The notes under the pieces: generated by a model
Seen by the model: the letters and a program-made list of their open reading frames with translations, nothing else
The model's database searches: none
What the model was told of the DNA's origin: nothing
Assembly: GCA_958009055.1 (NCBI GenBank)
Contig: OY253650.1
Coordinates: forward strand, 496,001 to 560,000
Length of the DNA: 64,000 nucleotides
Reading direction: 5' to 3'
From: Choricystis sp. odSpoLacu1
Lineage: Eukaryota > Chlorophyta > Trebouxiophyceae
In this document: positions 1 through 9,577 of the stretch, in pieces
How the letters are laid out: the number at the start of each line of letters is the position of its first letter
Position numbering within the stretch: position 1 is the first letter of the stretch
Translations under genes and position numbers: made by a program

Positions 1-1883
1 GGCGCCAGCAGAAGCAGCGCCCCCGCGCACGCGGCCAGCAGGGCGGCAAAGTAGGCGCCCCACCCATGGTTTTTGACGATGAGGGAGAGCGGGACGCCCG
101 CGTTGGCGGCGCCCAGGTACGCGACCCACCCGAGGAACCCTTCCGACGCGCCCACCGATTCAGGGCCGACCAGTTCAGCCCCACACAGCCCGATCAACAT
201 CTGGGGACCATACAGGAAGAAGCCGATCATGAAGACGACGACCCACTGCAGGGCGGCGGCCGACGCGGGGGTGGCCCAGAAGGCGGCGAGCATGGCGGCG
301 ACGCCCACTGTGTACGCCATCACCACTTGGACGCGCTTGCCGACGGCGCCGCCGGCGGGGTCGCGCGCGATGAGGGCGTCCGACAGGCGGCCGGCGAGGA
401 GGGAGCCAAAGAGGCCGCCGAGTTCCAAGCCCGAGACGCGGAACGCGGCGGCGCCCGCGTCGGCGACGCCCTTGGCCTTGATCAAGTAAAACACAAACCA
501 CGACGTCACGCCCTGGCGCACGACGTAGACAAAGAAGTAGGTCAGAGCCATGCCCCAGATGTAGGGATTCTTGAGCACATTGTTGACGAGCAGGTCGACG
601 AGGCCCGGCTTGGCAGCGGCAGCGGCGTCGGAGGCGGCGGCACCATTCCCTCCCTTGACTTTTTTCACTTTCTTGGTCTCCACAATCTCAACCGGCGGCC
701 ACCCCACACTCTCGGGCGCGTCCCGCACCGTCAGCAGCAGGAGGAGGCCGACGACGAGGCCGACGGCTCCCGGGGCCCACATGCCCCACCGCCAGCCCAG
801 GGCGCGGGCGGCTGTACCGGCGAGGACGGGCGCGCCAAACCCGCCGAGGTTGTGGGCAATGTTCCACATGCCCCAGTACGTGCCCCGTTCACGCGTGGCA
901 AACCAAGAGGTCAGGATGCGGGCGCAGCAGGGGCCGCCAAAGCCTTGAAGGATGCCGTTGAGCGCCCAAAAGGTGCAGAACCAGGTCATGCCGGCGCCAA
1001 AGCCAAACGCGATGTTGACTGCCGCGGTGGCCATCAACCCGCCCGCCAGCATGAGGGTGGGGGAGGTGCGGGCGCCCAGGACGCCGGAGACGAACTTGGA
1101 CATGCCGTAGGCGATGGGGAAGAGGGAGGTGAGGGTGCCGATCTGGGAGGGGGGAGGGAGGGGTGGAAAAAGGGTGAAAAAAAACGCGTTTTTTATGGGG
1201 GAAAAAATGATCCCACCCCCACACTCCCGCTCTCTCTCACCTGCGTGATGTCCATGCCCAGGGCGGCGTCCGCCACCATGACGGGGGCGGCGTAGGTCAA
1301 CGAGTTGCGGGTCAGGTAGTAGCATGCATACCCAATGACGATGGACACAAACACGAGCAGGCGGCGGCGAACGAAGTCAGCCGGGTAAGAAGGCAAGGAC
1401 GCCAGCGACGCGACACCCGGCAGGCGGGTGGAGGCCGAGGCGGGAGGCGTGGGCACGCGCAGCGCGGGGCCGAGCGGGGTGCGGCCGGCGGCCAGGGGGG
1501 AGCGCGCGGTGTCCGCCTTGACCAGGGCTTCCAGCGGGTTGGTGAAGCCGGGTGTGCCGTCGGACGGGGCAGAGGCGCGCGGGCTGTGTGTGGGGTGGGG
1601 AGGAGGGAGGTTGGTTTTTTGGGTTTCGCTGCGTTTTTTTCGTGCGCGCGCGGATGGCCCCATTTTGGGTGGCGGTTGGTCATCCGTCGCCCCCCCAACC
1701 CCCGCCACGCGGCGTGGCGCAATGCACCACGAGTGGGCGGGGGTGACGGTCGCGCTGGGAAGCAGGCATGGCGCCGGCACACACACCCCTTTCTCTCTCT
1801 CTCCACACCCACACGCACCGAGCGGGCATCGCGCGGCGCGGCGCGCGCGCGCGGGGCGCGGGCGCGCGGAGGCTGGCCCGCAT
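1..1883 (-). CDS. Organophosphate:phosphate antiporter-family (MFS) transporter, probably plastid-targeted; 3' end outside window
   Basis: Three exons are visible: 1883-1819, 1583-1241 and 1142 to the window edge. Both introns are GT-AG and the phases agree (65 nt, then 343 nt, then open). The first exon encodes a short Arg/Ala-rich leader ending MPAR that resembles a transit peptide. The rest has the multi-helix layout of the major facilitator superfamily: a first helix with GYACYYLTRNSL near residue 105, GMSKFVSGVLG after the intron, and a Lys-rich central loop (KKVKKVKGG, near residue 290). This is the pattern of the organophosphate:Pi antiporters (GlpT, UhpT, SLC37, plant glycerol-3-phosphate permeases). 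About 516 codons are present, so only the extreme C-terminus is missing. The family is fairly sure; the substrate (glycerol-3-phosphate or another sugar phosphate) and the target membrane are inferences. Confidence 0.82.
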
Positions 1884-2416
1884 GGTGAAGACGGGCGTTC
1901 AACCCCGTGAAACGTGGGGGGGCTGTGTGGGGAGGGGGAGGGGAAGGAGGGCGGGATGGGGGCGGGATGAAGAGGCAGGGTGGCGCGGACCGGTCGCCCG
2001 CGCGTTGACCGGTCGATGGTCTCTCCAGCCCCCCACACGCGCGCCGTGGGCGCGTGTCACGGCGTGGCAAAGCTGGAACGCGGGCGAGTGCACGCGTTGG
2101 TGTCGTGCTGTGCTGGGGGAGACCAGGGGGGCGCACCTCGAGACGGTTCGATTGAGGGAAAGGGGGAGAGTGGGCTGCGTTGTTTCTTTCGTTCACGTTG
2201 AAACCTCTCTCTCTCTCCCCACAGCCCTCGGACGCCTGTGTCGAAAAAGCCTTTTCTTTTGTGTTTGCACTCTTGCACCAGTCACTCCCAAGGAAATAAA
2301 GAAGAAGAAATTAAGCGGCGACCGCCAAACCAAGCGGCGGTTGAGAAAGAAAGAAAAAACGCTCTCGCCCGCCCACACAACACACACGCTTCTCAATCAT
2401 TCCATCTCTTTCCTCA
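1884..2416. other. Intergenic: PRK 3' region and antiporter promoter
   Basis: This gap lies between the start of the antiporter gene and the stop of phosphoribulokinase, which are tandem on the minus strand. It holds CT- and A-rich stretches and no open frame with recognisable content. No TATA box or tRNA-like fold was found. It probably contains the PRK 3' UTR and the antiporter promoter. Confidence 0.5.
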
Positions 2417-4363
2417 TCAAGCCGACACGGGGGCCACCGTCTTCTGGGTGATGCGCTCGTAGGCTTCGCGAATCTTGAGGCCGACGATGGTCTGGAAGAG
2501 CCCAGTGCCGTTGTTGGAGCCGGGGAAGGACGAGTTTTTGAGCATCTGCTGCGTGATCTCGCCGTAGAACTTGGACGACGTGGACGACAGGTGGGACTCG
2601 ACGTAGATGAGCTCCTCCAGGCGGTCGAACTGGCCGTCCATCTGTTGGGGTGGTGGGGTGGGGTGGGGGGTGGGGTGAGTTTTTGTGTGTGCGTTTCTTT
2701 TTTTCTCTCTCTCTCTCCTCCCTCCCCACCTGTCTCATCCATCCAACTCTTACCTCCAGCACCACCACCTCCTCGCCCATGAACTCGTCGGGGCCGTAGA
2801 AGAACTTGATGCCGGGGAAGGAGCAGGTCAGCTTGCGCCCGCACGGGATCCACGAGATCGTCGACCCCTCGTCAAACAGGAAGGAGGGATCAAACAGCTG
2901 CTTGCCCACCTTCTGGATCATGCGCACGCGCAGCACTTTGCCCTCTTTTTCATCGGGGATCAGCTGGGTGGGCAGCACCTGGATGACGATGTCGGCGTCC
3001 TTCTTCTGGGGGTCGACAAACTTGTCAAAGTCGGGCTTGCGCGACTCGATGGACGCCTGGATCGACTCCAGCGAGTGGCCGCGCTCCGCCATGTCGCGCT
3101 GCACCTTCCACGCAAACTTGATTTCATCGGAAATGTCCAGGTAGATCTTGAGGTCGAGCAAGTCTTGGACGCGCTTGTCGTAGAAGGGGTGCAGGCCCTC
3201 AATGACCAGGATCTTGGGCGACTCAATCTTCTCCGGCGGGTCCAGCAGCCCAGACACGTGGTTGTAGATAGGTTTGTCGACGGCCTTGCCCTCGCGCAGG
3301 GCTTTGACCTGCTCGTACATGAGGTCAAAGTTTTGGGCCTTCTCGTCGAGCGCGGTCACGGCCGCCTCCTTGCGCCCGTTGCGGTCCAGGCAGTGGTAGT
3401 CGTCCAGGCAGATGACGGTGGTCATGTCGGAGATGAGGGTGTTGGAGTCGGGGTTGCCGCCTGAGTGAGTGGGGTGGCGTGGGTGGGGTGAGTGTGGGTG
3501 GGTGCAGAAAAATCAAGGCGCGTGATTCTCCCACACAGCCACACACTCTCAACGCACCCGCCGGGGGTTTGGCGGAGCCGCCGAACACGCCGGTCATGCG
3601 GCGCATGAAGGTGGACTTGCCGCAGCCTGAGAGAGGGAGTGGGGGGGGGGGGGAGAGGGTTGGAGGTGAGGTGGGGTGAGCGTGTGTTGTGAGGGCAGCG
3701 CCGCTGCGCTCGACCCGCCGTCGCGGCGCAAAATTGACGTCCTTCTGCGCCCTCCCCTGCCTCCCTTTCCCCCCACAAACACTCACCAGAGTCGGCGGCC
3801 AGGCCGATAACGACGGTGCGTTCCTCGGCGCGGACGACGACGACGCGGCCGCGGGTGGTCTGGGGGAAGAGAGGAAGGGCGCGTGAGTGGTCGAAGGGCG
3901 GCGCTTGCGCAGCGTCCACCAGGCCGCTGCCGCCACTTCCACCCTGCGTTCGCGCTGCCGTGGCACCTATAGTGCGCAAATGCGCTTGGAGAGTGGGCAC
4001 GGGCGGGTGCCGGCGTCGGGGAGGGGGGCGGGATCGCTGGCGCGTTGCGCGCGTTTTCTCTTCGCTAGCGCGGGCGCGCACGCTCTCTCTCCTCTCTACT
4101 CACCGTGCGGCGGGCGACGGGGCGCGCCTGAGGGGGTGAGAGGGTGCACAGTCAACATAAAAATGGGGGGAAGGGGGTGGAATGCGGGCGGCGGCGGCGG
4201 GGGCGGGGAGCAGGACGGTCCGTGGACCGAGGGCCCCCCCCTTGCTCCGTTTCGGGCCGACGGCTCCCGGCGACCGCCGCCCGTGGCCACGCCCGCATGC
4301 CGCCTCAGCACAGAGGTTAACTCTGTCGCTTACCGTGGGGCGGGTGGCGAGAGCGGCGTTCAT
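2417..4363 (-). CDS. PRK: Phosphoribulokinase, chloroplast precursor
   Basis: Catalyses ATP-dependent phosphorylation of ribulose 5-phosphate to ribulose 1,5-bisphosphate in the Calvin cycle. Six exons join in frame: 4363-4334, 4127-4104, 3859-3787, 3626-3558, 3460-2754 and 2641-2417, giving 375 residues. A short transit peptide (MNAALATRPTARPVARR) is followed by the P-loop GLAADSGCGKS (residues 37-47). Signature stretches TTVICLDDYH, YNHVSGLLDPPE and FPGSNNGTG are intact. All four regulatory cysteines of green PRK are visible: Cys44 in the P-loop, Cys83 in ICLDD, and the pair in IPCGRKLTC. The enzyme should therefore be open to thioredoxin control and to assembly with GAPDH and CP12, as known for the family. 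The transit peptide is split over two tiny exons of 30 and 24 nt. Confidence 0.97.
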
Positions 4364-4552
4364 GATGGTGGGAGGTTTTTGGGGAGCGGAAACAAAAGGT
4401 TGCTTCGGCAAGAAGTGTGAACGAGGAGCGGCTGCAGACCGCACTCCTCTCCCTGCCCTCCCCAAACACTTGCACCGCCACACAGACTCTTCTCCTCTAC
4501 AGATACGCAAAAACAGAACACACGCCCGAAAACAAAAATATGACCGGTAACA

Positions 4553-6323
4553 TCAATCAGCCGCCAACCGCCGCCGCTTGGTGGGCGCGCCGCCGCCGCC
4601 GCCGCCGTCGCCGCCCTCCGCCTGCTGCTGCTGCTCCCCCCCCTTGCCACGCCCCCTGGGAGCCTTGCTGAACGCCGCCTCCACGTCTGCCCCATCCTTC
4701 TCCAGCAGCGTCTTGATTTGAGCCAGCTCTGAATCCAGCTTGGCCCCCGCTGCGCGCTCGCGCGCGCGCGCGCTGGGCTGGTTGCCAGTCTTTTTGTCCG
4801 CCTCTCCTTTCGCCTCATCCTCGCCACCACGGCCACCCTCCTCGTCGTCGCTGTACATATCGTCCCCGAAGCCAGCGCCCGCGTCCGGGTAGAGTTCAGC
4901 GTATGCGTCCTCCTCCTCCTCGTGTGGGCGCGGAGGGCGGCGGGTGGCAGCCGTCCCCGCTGCTGGCACAGGCACTCCCGCCGCTTCCGCCGCCACCACG
5001 GCGGAGACGGGGGGCAGGTCGGCATACACGGATGCACCCCCCGCCGCCCCAAAGTAGGAGGGCGCGTCTGCGGGGGCAGCGGCGGGGGCAGCCGCCGCTT
5101 CCACACCAGACGCGGCCGCCTCATAATCACGCCCCGCGGCCCCGAAGATGTCGTCCTTCTCGTCCGCAGGGGCGACAGGTGGCGGAATGCCATCATCATC
5201 GTCCACCGGGCGGCGGGGGGCTACGGTGCGGGCGATGAGCGGTGCTGCAGGCGCGCCGCGCGCGGGGGCCAGGCTCTGCAGCTCGGCCAACGCTGCCGCG
5301 CGCGCCGCTTTCCTGCCCTTTTTGGGGGCGGCGCCACCACCAACATAGGCCAGTATCTTGGCCAGCCGCTTCAGCAGGGCCGCATCGACGGCTGCGGTGG
5401 CTGCCGGCCGTGCGCGCGGGCAGTCGGCCGCCGCACGCGCGAGCGTGGTCGGCGGTGCGGCCAGCGGCAGCAGGGGCAGGCCGTCGCCACCAAGGCCGGC
5501 GTCGTCACCTTCCTCCCCCAGCTCGTACACGTACGCGGTGCGGTGCGGCAGGAAAGTCGGCACGCGTGGAGCGGGGGGCGCGGGCGCGGCGCCCGCGTCG
5601 GCCGCGCGCGCGGCGGCGCGGGCGGCGGCGGCAGCTGTGGCAGCGTGGTCGGTATCCAGCCAGGCCAGCAGAGACGTGGCCAGCGTGGCCGCCCGGCGGT
5701 CGGGTTTGGGTGGGGGGGCGGCAGCAGCAGGTGCCGGCACAGGGGTCAGCGATTCCGGAGCCGCCACCCCCACCTCCTCCTGGGCACGCTCGCTGCGCAC
5801 GCGGGCCAGCAGGGCGTAATCCAGCCCTTTCACCAGGTGGGTGTGGGCGGTGTCGCCTCCTAGAAACTTTGTCTCCTCTGCTGTCAGCGGCACCGCCGGC
5901 GCTGCAAACACGGCCAGGGCGGGGGGCGGCCCGGCCGCCGGCGCCAGGGCGGCGTCCACGTCGACATAGTCGAGGTTGAGGCCGGCGCGGCGCTCGGCGG
6001 CGCGGTCGCTGAGTGGTGGTGGGTGGGGGAGGGACAAGGGCGTGTGAGCACGCGCAGACTGCACCCTCCCTCCACTCGTCTCCTTTCCACACACACACAG
6101 ACACACACACACACACTACTCACCGATACTTGGACCCGCCGCCACCACCACCCTTGTCGCGGGCCGGCTTGCCACGCCCCGGCGCGCCACCCCCGCGCCG
6201 CCGCGCGCTGCGCTCGCTGCCGCCGTCGCCCGCGTCGTCGCCCGCGTCGCGCCGGGACGATGACGCCAGCAGCACCCTGAAGTCCGCGTTGGACTTGGGC
6301 GCGTCGGGCAGCGGGTCCGACAT
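4553..6323 (-). CDS. RED/IK family spliceosomal protein
   Basis: Two exons, 6323-6124 and 6008-4553, join in phase 2 and encode 551 residues. The splice point restores the family motif YRDRAAERR. FLGGDTAHTHLVKGLDYALL and the aspartate- and glutamate-rich DAYAELYPDAG segment match the RED (IK, SMU-2) family, a subunit of the spliceosomal B complex that works with SMU1. The centre carries long Ala/Pro-rich low-complexity stretches that make the protein bulky but keep the frame. The C-terminus ends in a poly-Gln/Gly stretch and a basic nuclear-type signal, TKRRRLAAD. The gene starts 77 bp from the divergent 73-residue gene, so the two probably share a promoter. Confidence 0.9.
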
Positions 6324-6400
6324 TTTTTTCGCAGAGTTAAAAAAAACCCGTCGATTTGTGTCGAGCCCACAAAAAACAATCGGCCGCGGTTTGTTTTTTC

Positions 6401-6903
6401 ATGGACGTCACGCCGCCGCCCCACCTGCCAGCTCCCGACGGTGTGTGTGTGCGTGTGTGTGTGAGTGCGTGTGTGTGCGCGCGATGTGCCGCGCACACAA
6501 GCTGACATGCATACCATTCCCAATTCCCCTTCCCCCATAGGCCCCGCGCCGTTGCCAGTGCAGGGGCAGCCCGGTCGCCCCGCGGACGAGACACGCCAGA
6601 GGCAGCAAGACGTGGAGGACGGTGAGCGGGAAAAAGGGGAGGGAGAGGGAGGGCCTTTGACAGTTGCTTTTGCACCTCCCTGTCTCACACACCACCCACA
6701 CACTCACACAGCCCTTGCCAAGCCGGTGCTGGCCAAGGTCAGGGAGGAGGTCAAGAAGCTGGGGGAAGACAAGTGAGTGGGAGTTGGGCGGGGCGGTGTG
6801 CGTCGCAACTCAAAGCGAAACCGTTGTCCTCACCTTCTCCCTCCCCCCCCACACACACACCAGCTGGATGTTTGACAAGCCGCGCTTCTCCAACCTGGAC
6901 TGA
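6401..6903 (+). CDS. Small conserved-looking protein, 73 aa, function unknown
   Basis: Four exons, 6401-6440, 6541-6621, 6712-6772 and 6864-6903, join in phase (+1, +1, +2) and give 73 residues. The N-terminal half is Pro-rich. The C-terminal half is a charged helix (LAKPVLAKVREEVKKLGED) ending in NWMFDKPRFSNLD. Four exons in register argue strongly for a real gene, and the aromatic tail looks like a conserved interaction motif, but I do not recognise the family. The stop lies only 17 bp before the start of the prenyltransferase alpha subunit, so the two may share one transcript. Confidence 0.72.
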
Positions 6904-6920
6904 GACAAAGCAAAACAACC

Positions 6921-7880
6921 ATGTACGACTTTGACCCGGACACCGACCCACGCACCCTGCCCCTCTTCTCCGACGTTTGCGCCCCCGACCTGCCTGTCAC
7001 CCCCTCCGGCGTCGGCCACATCGAGCCCGCGTCCGTGGGCGCGGCCGGGGCGGCAGCCCTGGTGGTCGCTTTCTGTGAGGCTGAAGAAGCGTCTGGTCGG
7101 GCGACGGCGATCGCTGCGGCCGTCATTCTAAACGTCAACGCCGCAGACTACGCAGCCTGGGCCCTTCGCTGGGCCTGCTGCGAGGCGGGCGCCACCACCC
7201 TGGCCGACGAGGCCGCCCTGACCGCAGCGTGCGGTTCGGCGCACGGCTTCAAAAACTACCAGCTGTGGCGGCACCGGGCCCAGATCGCGCGCGCGGCGGG
7301 TGAAGTCAGCGCCCCCGCTGAGCTGTCCTTTGCCACCGCCGCCCTGGCGGTCGACGCCAAAAACTATCACGCGTGGGCGCACCGCGCGGCCGTGGCGGAC
7401 GCGTGGCCGGCGCTGTGGGAGGGGGAGGCGGAGTTTGCGCGCGGCGCGCTGGGGGAGGATCACGCAAACAACTCTGCCTGGGCCCACCGCGCCGCCGCCG
7501 CCCTGGCCCGCGTGGCGACAGGCACGTCGAGTGTGACAGACGTCGTCGACCAAGAGCTGGCCCTGGCGGGGGCGGCCGCGGTGGCCGCACCGTCCGTCGG
7601 CGGGCCGTGGGGCGCGCTGCGCGCGGCGGCCGACGTTGCGGGACCCGCCTCCCTCGCCACCGACCCCCGCTTTGCCGCGATCGCGGTGGCCGCCCTGCGC
7701 GTCGACCCGGGAGCCGTGCCCGCCCTAGTGCTGCTGCATGAAGCGCACGCGTTGAGGGCGCGACTGTCTGCGGTTGCCGAGGACGCGGCCACCGCGCGCG
7801 CAGCGGCCGCAGAGTGCCGCGCGCGCCTGTGTGCCGCCGACCCAGGGCGGGATGGATTGTGGGCGGCGCTGGAGGTGTGA
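6921..7880 (+). CDS. FNTA: Protein farnesyltransferase/geranylgeranyltransferase type I alpha subunit
   Basis: Single-exon gene of 319 residues. It carries the repeated PPTA motifs of the family: NYQLWRHRAQ, NYHAWAHRAA and NNSAWAHRAA, each one helix pair of the alpha-alpha solenoid. The product pairs with the beta subunits to attach farnesyl or geranylgeranyl groups to CaaX proteins in the cytosol. The start was chosen because MYDFDPDTDP opens the conserved acidic N-terminus. It begins 17 bp after the stop of the upstream 73-residue gene, too little room for an independent promoter outside that gene's coding region. A Rab-type alpha subunit is less likely because the protein is short and lacks the extra domains. 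Confidence 0.92.
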   Translation: MYDFDPDTDPRTLPLFSDVCAPDLPVTPSGVGHIEPASVGAAGAAALVVAFCEAEEASGRATAIAAAVILNVNAADYAAWALRWACCEAGATTLADEAALTAACGSAHGFKNYQLWRHRAQIARAAGEVSAPAELSFATAALAVDAKNYHAWAHRAAVADAWPALWEGEAEFARGALGEDHANNSAWAHRAAAALARVATGTSSVTDVVDQELALAGAAAVAAPSVGGPWGALRAAADVAGPASLATDPRFAAIAVAALRVDPGAVPALVLLHEAHALRARLSAVAEDAATARAAAAECRARLCAADPGRDGLWAALEV

Positions 7881-7997
7881 ATGGTGGTGGTGTGTGGTGG
7901 AGTGTGTGTGTGTAGTGTGCCGAAGCAGGGTGGTGATTTTTCTCTCGGGTGTCGGGAGCGCGCGCGCGCGACGTTCACAGCCTCGTTTTGCGCCCCC

Positions 7998-9443
7998 ATG
8001 CGTCGAAACGCTGCGTCCTTCCTCCTCCGCGCGGCGCGGTCTCGCGGCAGCGGCCGCGCCGCTGTTGTTGATACCACAGCTGCAGCACTGTCCACGTCGC
8101 CACACGCCGCCAACCGCCACCCCCACACCCCCCACCACCACCCGCCGCGCCCGCGCGGACAGGCAGACGTGGTGCGCGACACGCAGCACGCCACCATAGG
8201 CGTCTTCACCCCCGTCACCGCCCAGCTGTGGATCTCCCGCCTGCAGCGCGACGTCAACGCGACTGAGCCTGCGCGGCCGCGGGCGGGGCCGGTGGCGCCA
8301 GCCCCTCTGGCCGTGCGCTACCCTTTTTCTACGGACGCCGTGTTGCGAGAACTCTACGTCAACCCGTTTGGCGGCGTGCGCGTGGGGCGGCTGCTGGAGG
8401 ACCTGGACTCGTTGGAGGGTTCCGTAGCGCTGTCCCATGTCGACGCTGACGCCCCCGGCACTCGCCCCCCACTCCTTGTGACCGCTTCGGTCGATGCCAT
8501 CCGCCTGACGCGCCCTCTCCGCATCGCAGACGGCGACCTCATGGCGGTCGGCCAAGTCGTGCACACGGGCTCCACCAGCATGGACATTCGGATCGAACTG
8601 GGGTCGCCGGTGGATGACGACAATGACGCCACCACTCGCCCGCGCGTGTGCGACCCCGCCCTCACAGCCGTCTTCACGTTTGCCTGCCGCGACCCCGACA
8701 CCGGGGCCCCGCTGCGGGTACCCGCCCTGGACCCGGGCTCCCTGACGCCGAGGGAGGCAGCTCTGAGCGCTGAACGCGCTGCCGTCGCCGCCGACCGGCG
8801 CTCCGCGCGCGCGGCGGCCGCGTCGGCCGCGCCACCCCCCCCATCCCCCGCCGTGGCGGCTGAAGCGGCCCGCCTGCTGGCCGCAACTACGAGTGCGAAC
8901 GATCTGCCCGCCTTGGCGCCCCGCGATGCTGTGCGCGGTGGCGCCACGGCGGGCAGCAACACATTCATCTGCCAACCCCAACAACGCAACATCTCGGGCC
9001 GCATCTTCGGCGGCTTCCTCATGCGCCGCGCCTTTGAGCTGGCGTACGCGGGAGCGTTTACGTATGCGGGCTTCAGGCCCGCCCTCGTGGATGTGGAGGA
9101 GGTGTCGTTTTTGACGCCCGTGGAAGTGGGCGACCTTCTCCGCCTGCGCTCCCGCGTGCTGTACGCTGCCCCCGGCCCCCCTGGCACACACTCCGGCGAG
9201 CTCATTGTCGCGGTGGAGGCGCACGTCGTGCGCCCCGACTCGGCGTCGACGGCGAAGTCCAACACGTTTCTGATGCGGTTTGGCGTGGCCCTGGCTGATG
9301 GTGGCGACTGCGCGGGCGCCCCCGGCCTCAAGTGTGTGCTGCCAGAGAGCGAGGCAGACGCCCTGGCGGCGGCCGAGTATGTGGTCTCTGCGGGGGACAG
9401 GTGGGACGGGCGCGTGGGCGCGTTGGTGGGGGGCGTTGTGTGA
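7998..9443 (+). CDS. ACOT9-like acyl-CoA thioesterase with two hotdog domains, mitochondrial-type leader
   Basis: Single exon, 481 residues from the ATG at 7998; the frame is open further upstream but only this Met begins a plausible Arg/Ala-rich mitochondrial presequence. The C-terminal hotdog motif RNISGRIFGGFLMRRAFELA is the family hallmark, followed by VDVEEVSFLTPVEVGDLLRL. An earlier, more divergent hotdog (SMDIRIELG region) makes this the double-hotdog ACOT9/10 architecture. The expected reaction is hydrolysis of acyl-CoA to free acid and CoA in mitochondria. A His/Pro-rich linker follows the leader. Substrate chain length cannot be read from the sequence. Confidence 0.87.
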   Translation: MRRNAASFLLRAARSRGSGRAAVVDTTAAALSTSPHAANRHPHTPHHHPPRPRGQADVVRDTQHATIGVFTPVTAQLWISRLQRDVNATEPARPRAGPVAPAPLAVRYPFSTDAVLRELYVNPFGGVRVGRLLEDLDSLEGSVALSHVDADAPGTRPPLLVTASVDAIRLTRPLRIADGDLMAVGQVVHTGSTSMDIRIELGSPVDDDNDATTRPRVCDPALTAVFTFACRDPDTGAPLRVPALDPGSLTPREAALSAERAAVAADRRSARAAAASAAPPPPSPAVAAEAARLLAATTSANDLPALAPRDAVRGGATAGSNTFICQPQQRNISGRIFGGFLMRRAFELAYAGAFTYAGFRPALVDVEEVSFLTPVEVGDLLRLRSRVLYAAPGPPGTHSGELIVAVEAHVVRPDSASTAKSNTFLMRFGVALADGGDCAGAPGLKCVLPESEADALAAAEYVVSAGDRWDGRVGALVGGVV

Positions 9444-9577
9444 TAGAAAAGGAAAATCGACGGCACACCCGACCGCGGCATTGCCGCCTAACTCTCCGCC
9501 TCCTTCCCCCTCGCCACGACGCCAATGCCTCCCTGAGCAAGCACGTGAGGGTTGTCGACAATCTCACCACCCCTGGC

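Noticed and set aside
2141..2160. GGTTCGATTGAG, similar to a tRNA T-arm
   Set aside because: No acceptor stem, D-arm or anticodon arm can be placed around it.
7725..9224. 499-codon minus-strand frame opposite the thioesterase gene
   Set aside because: Composition is a shadow of the plus-strand gene; no recognisable domain.
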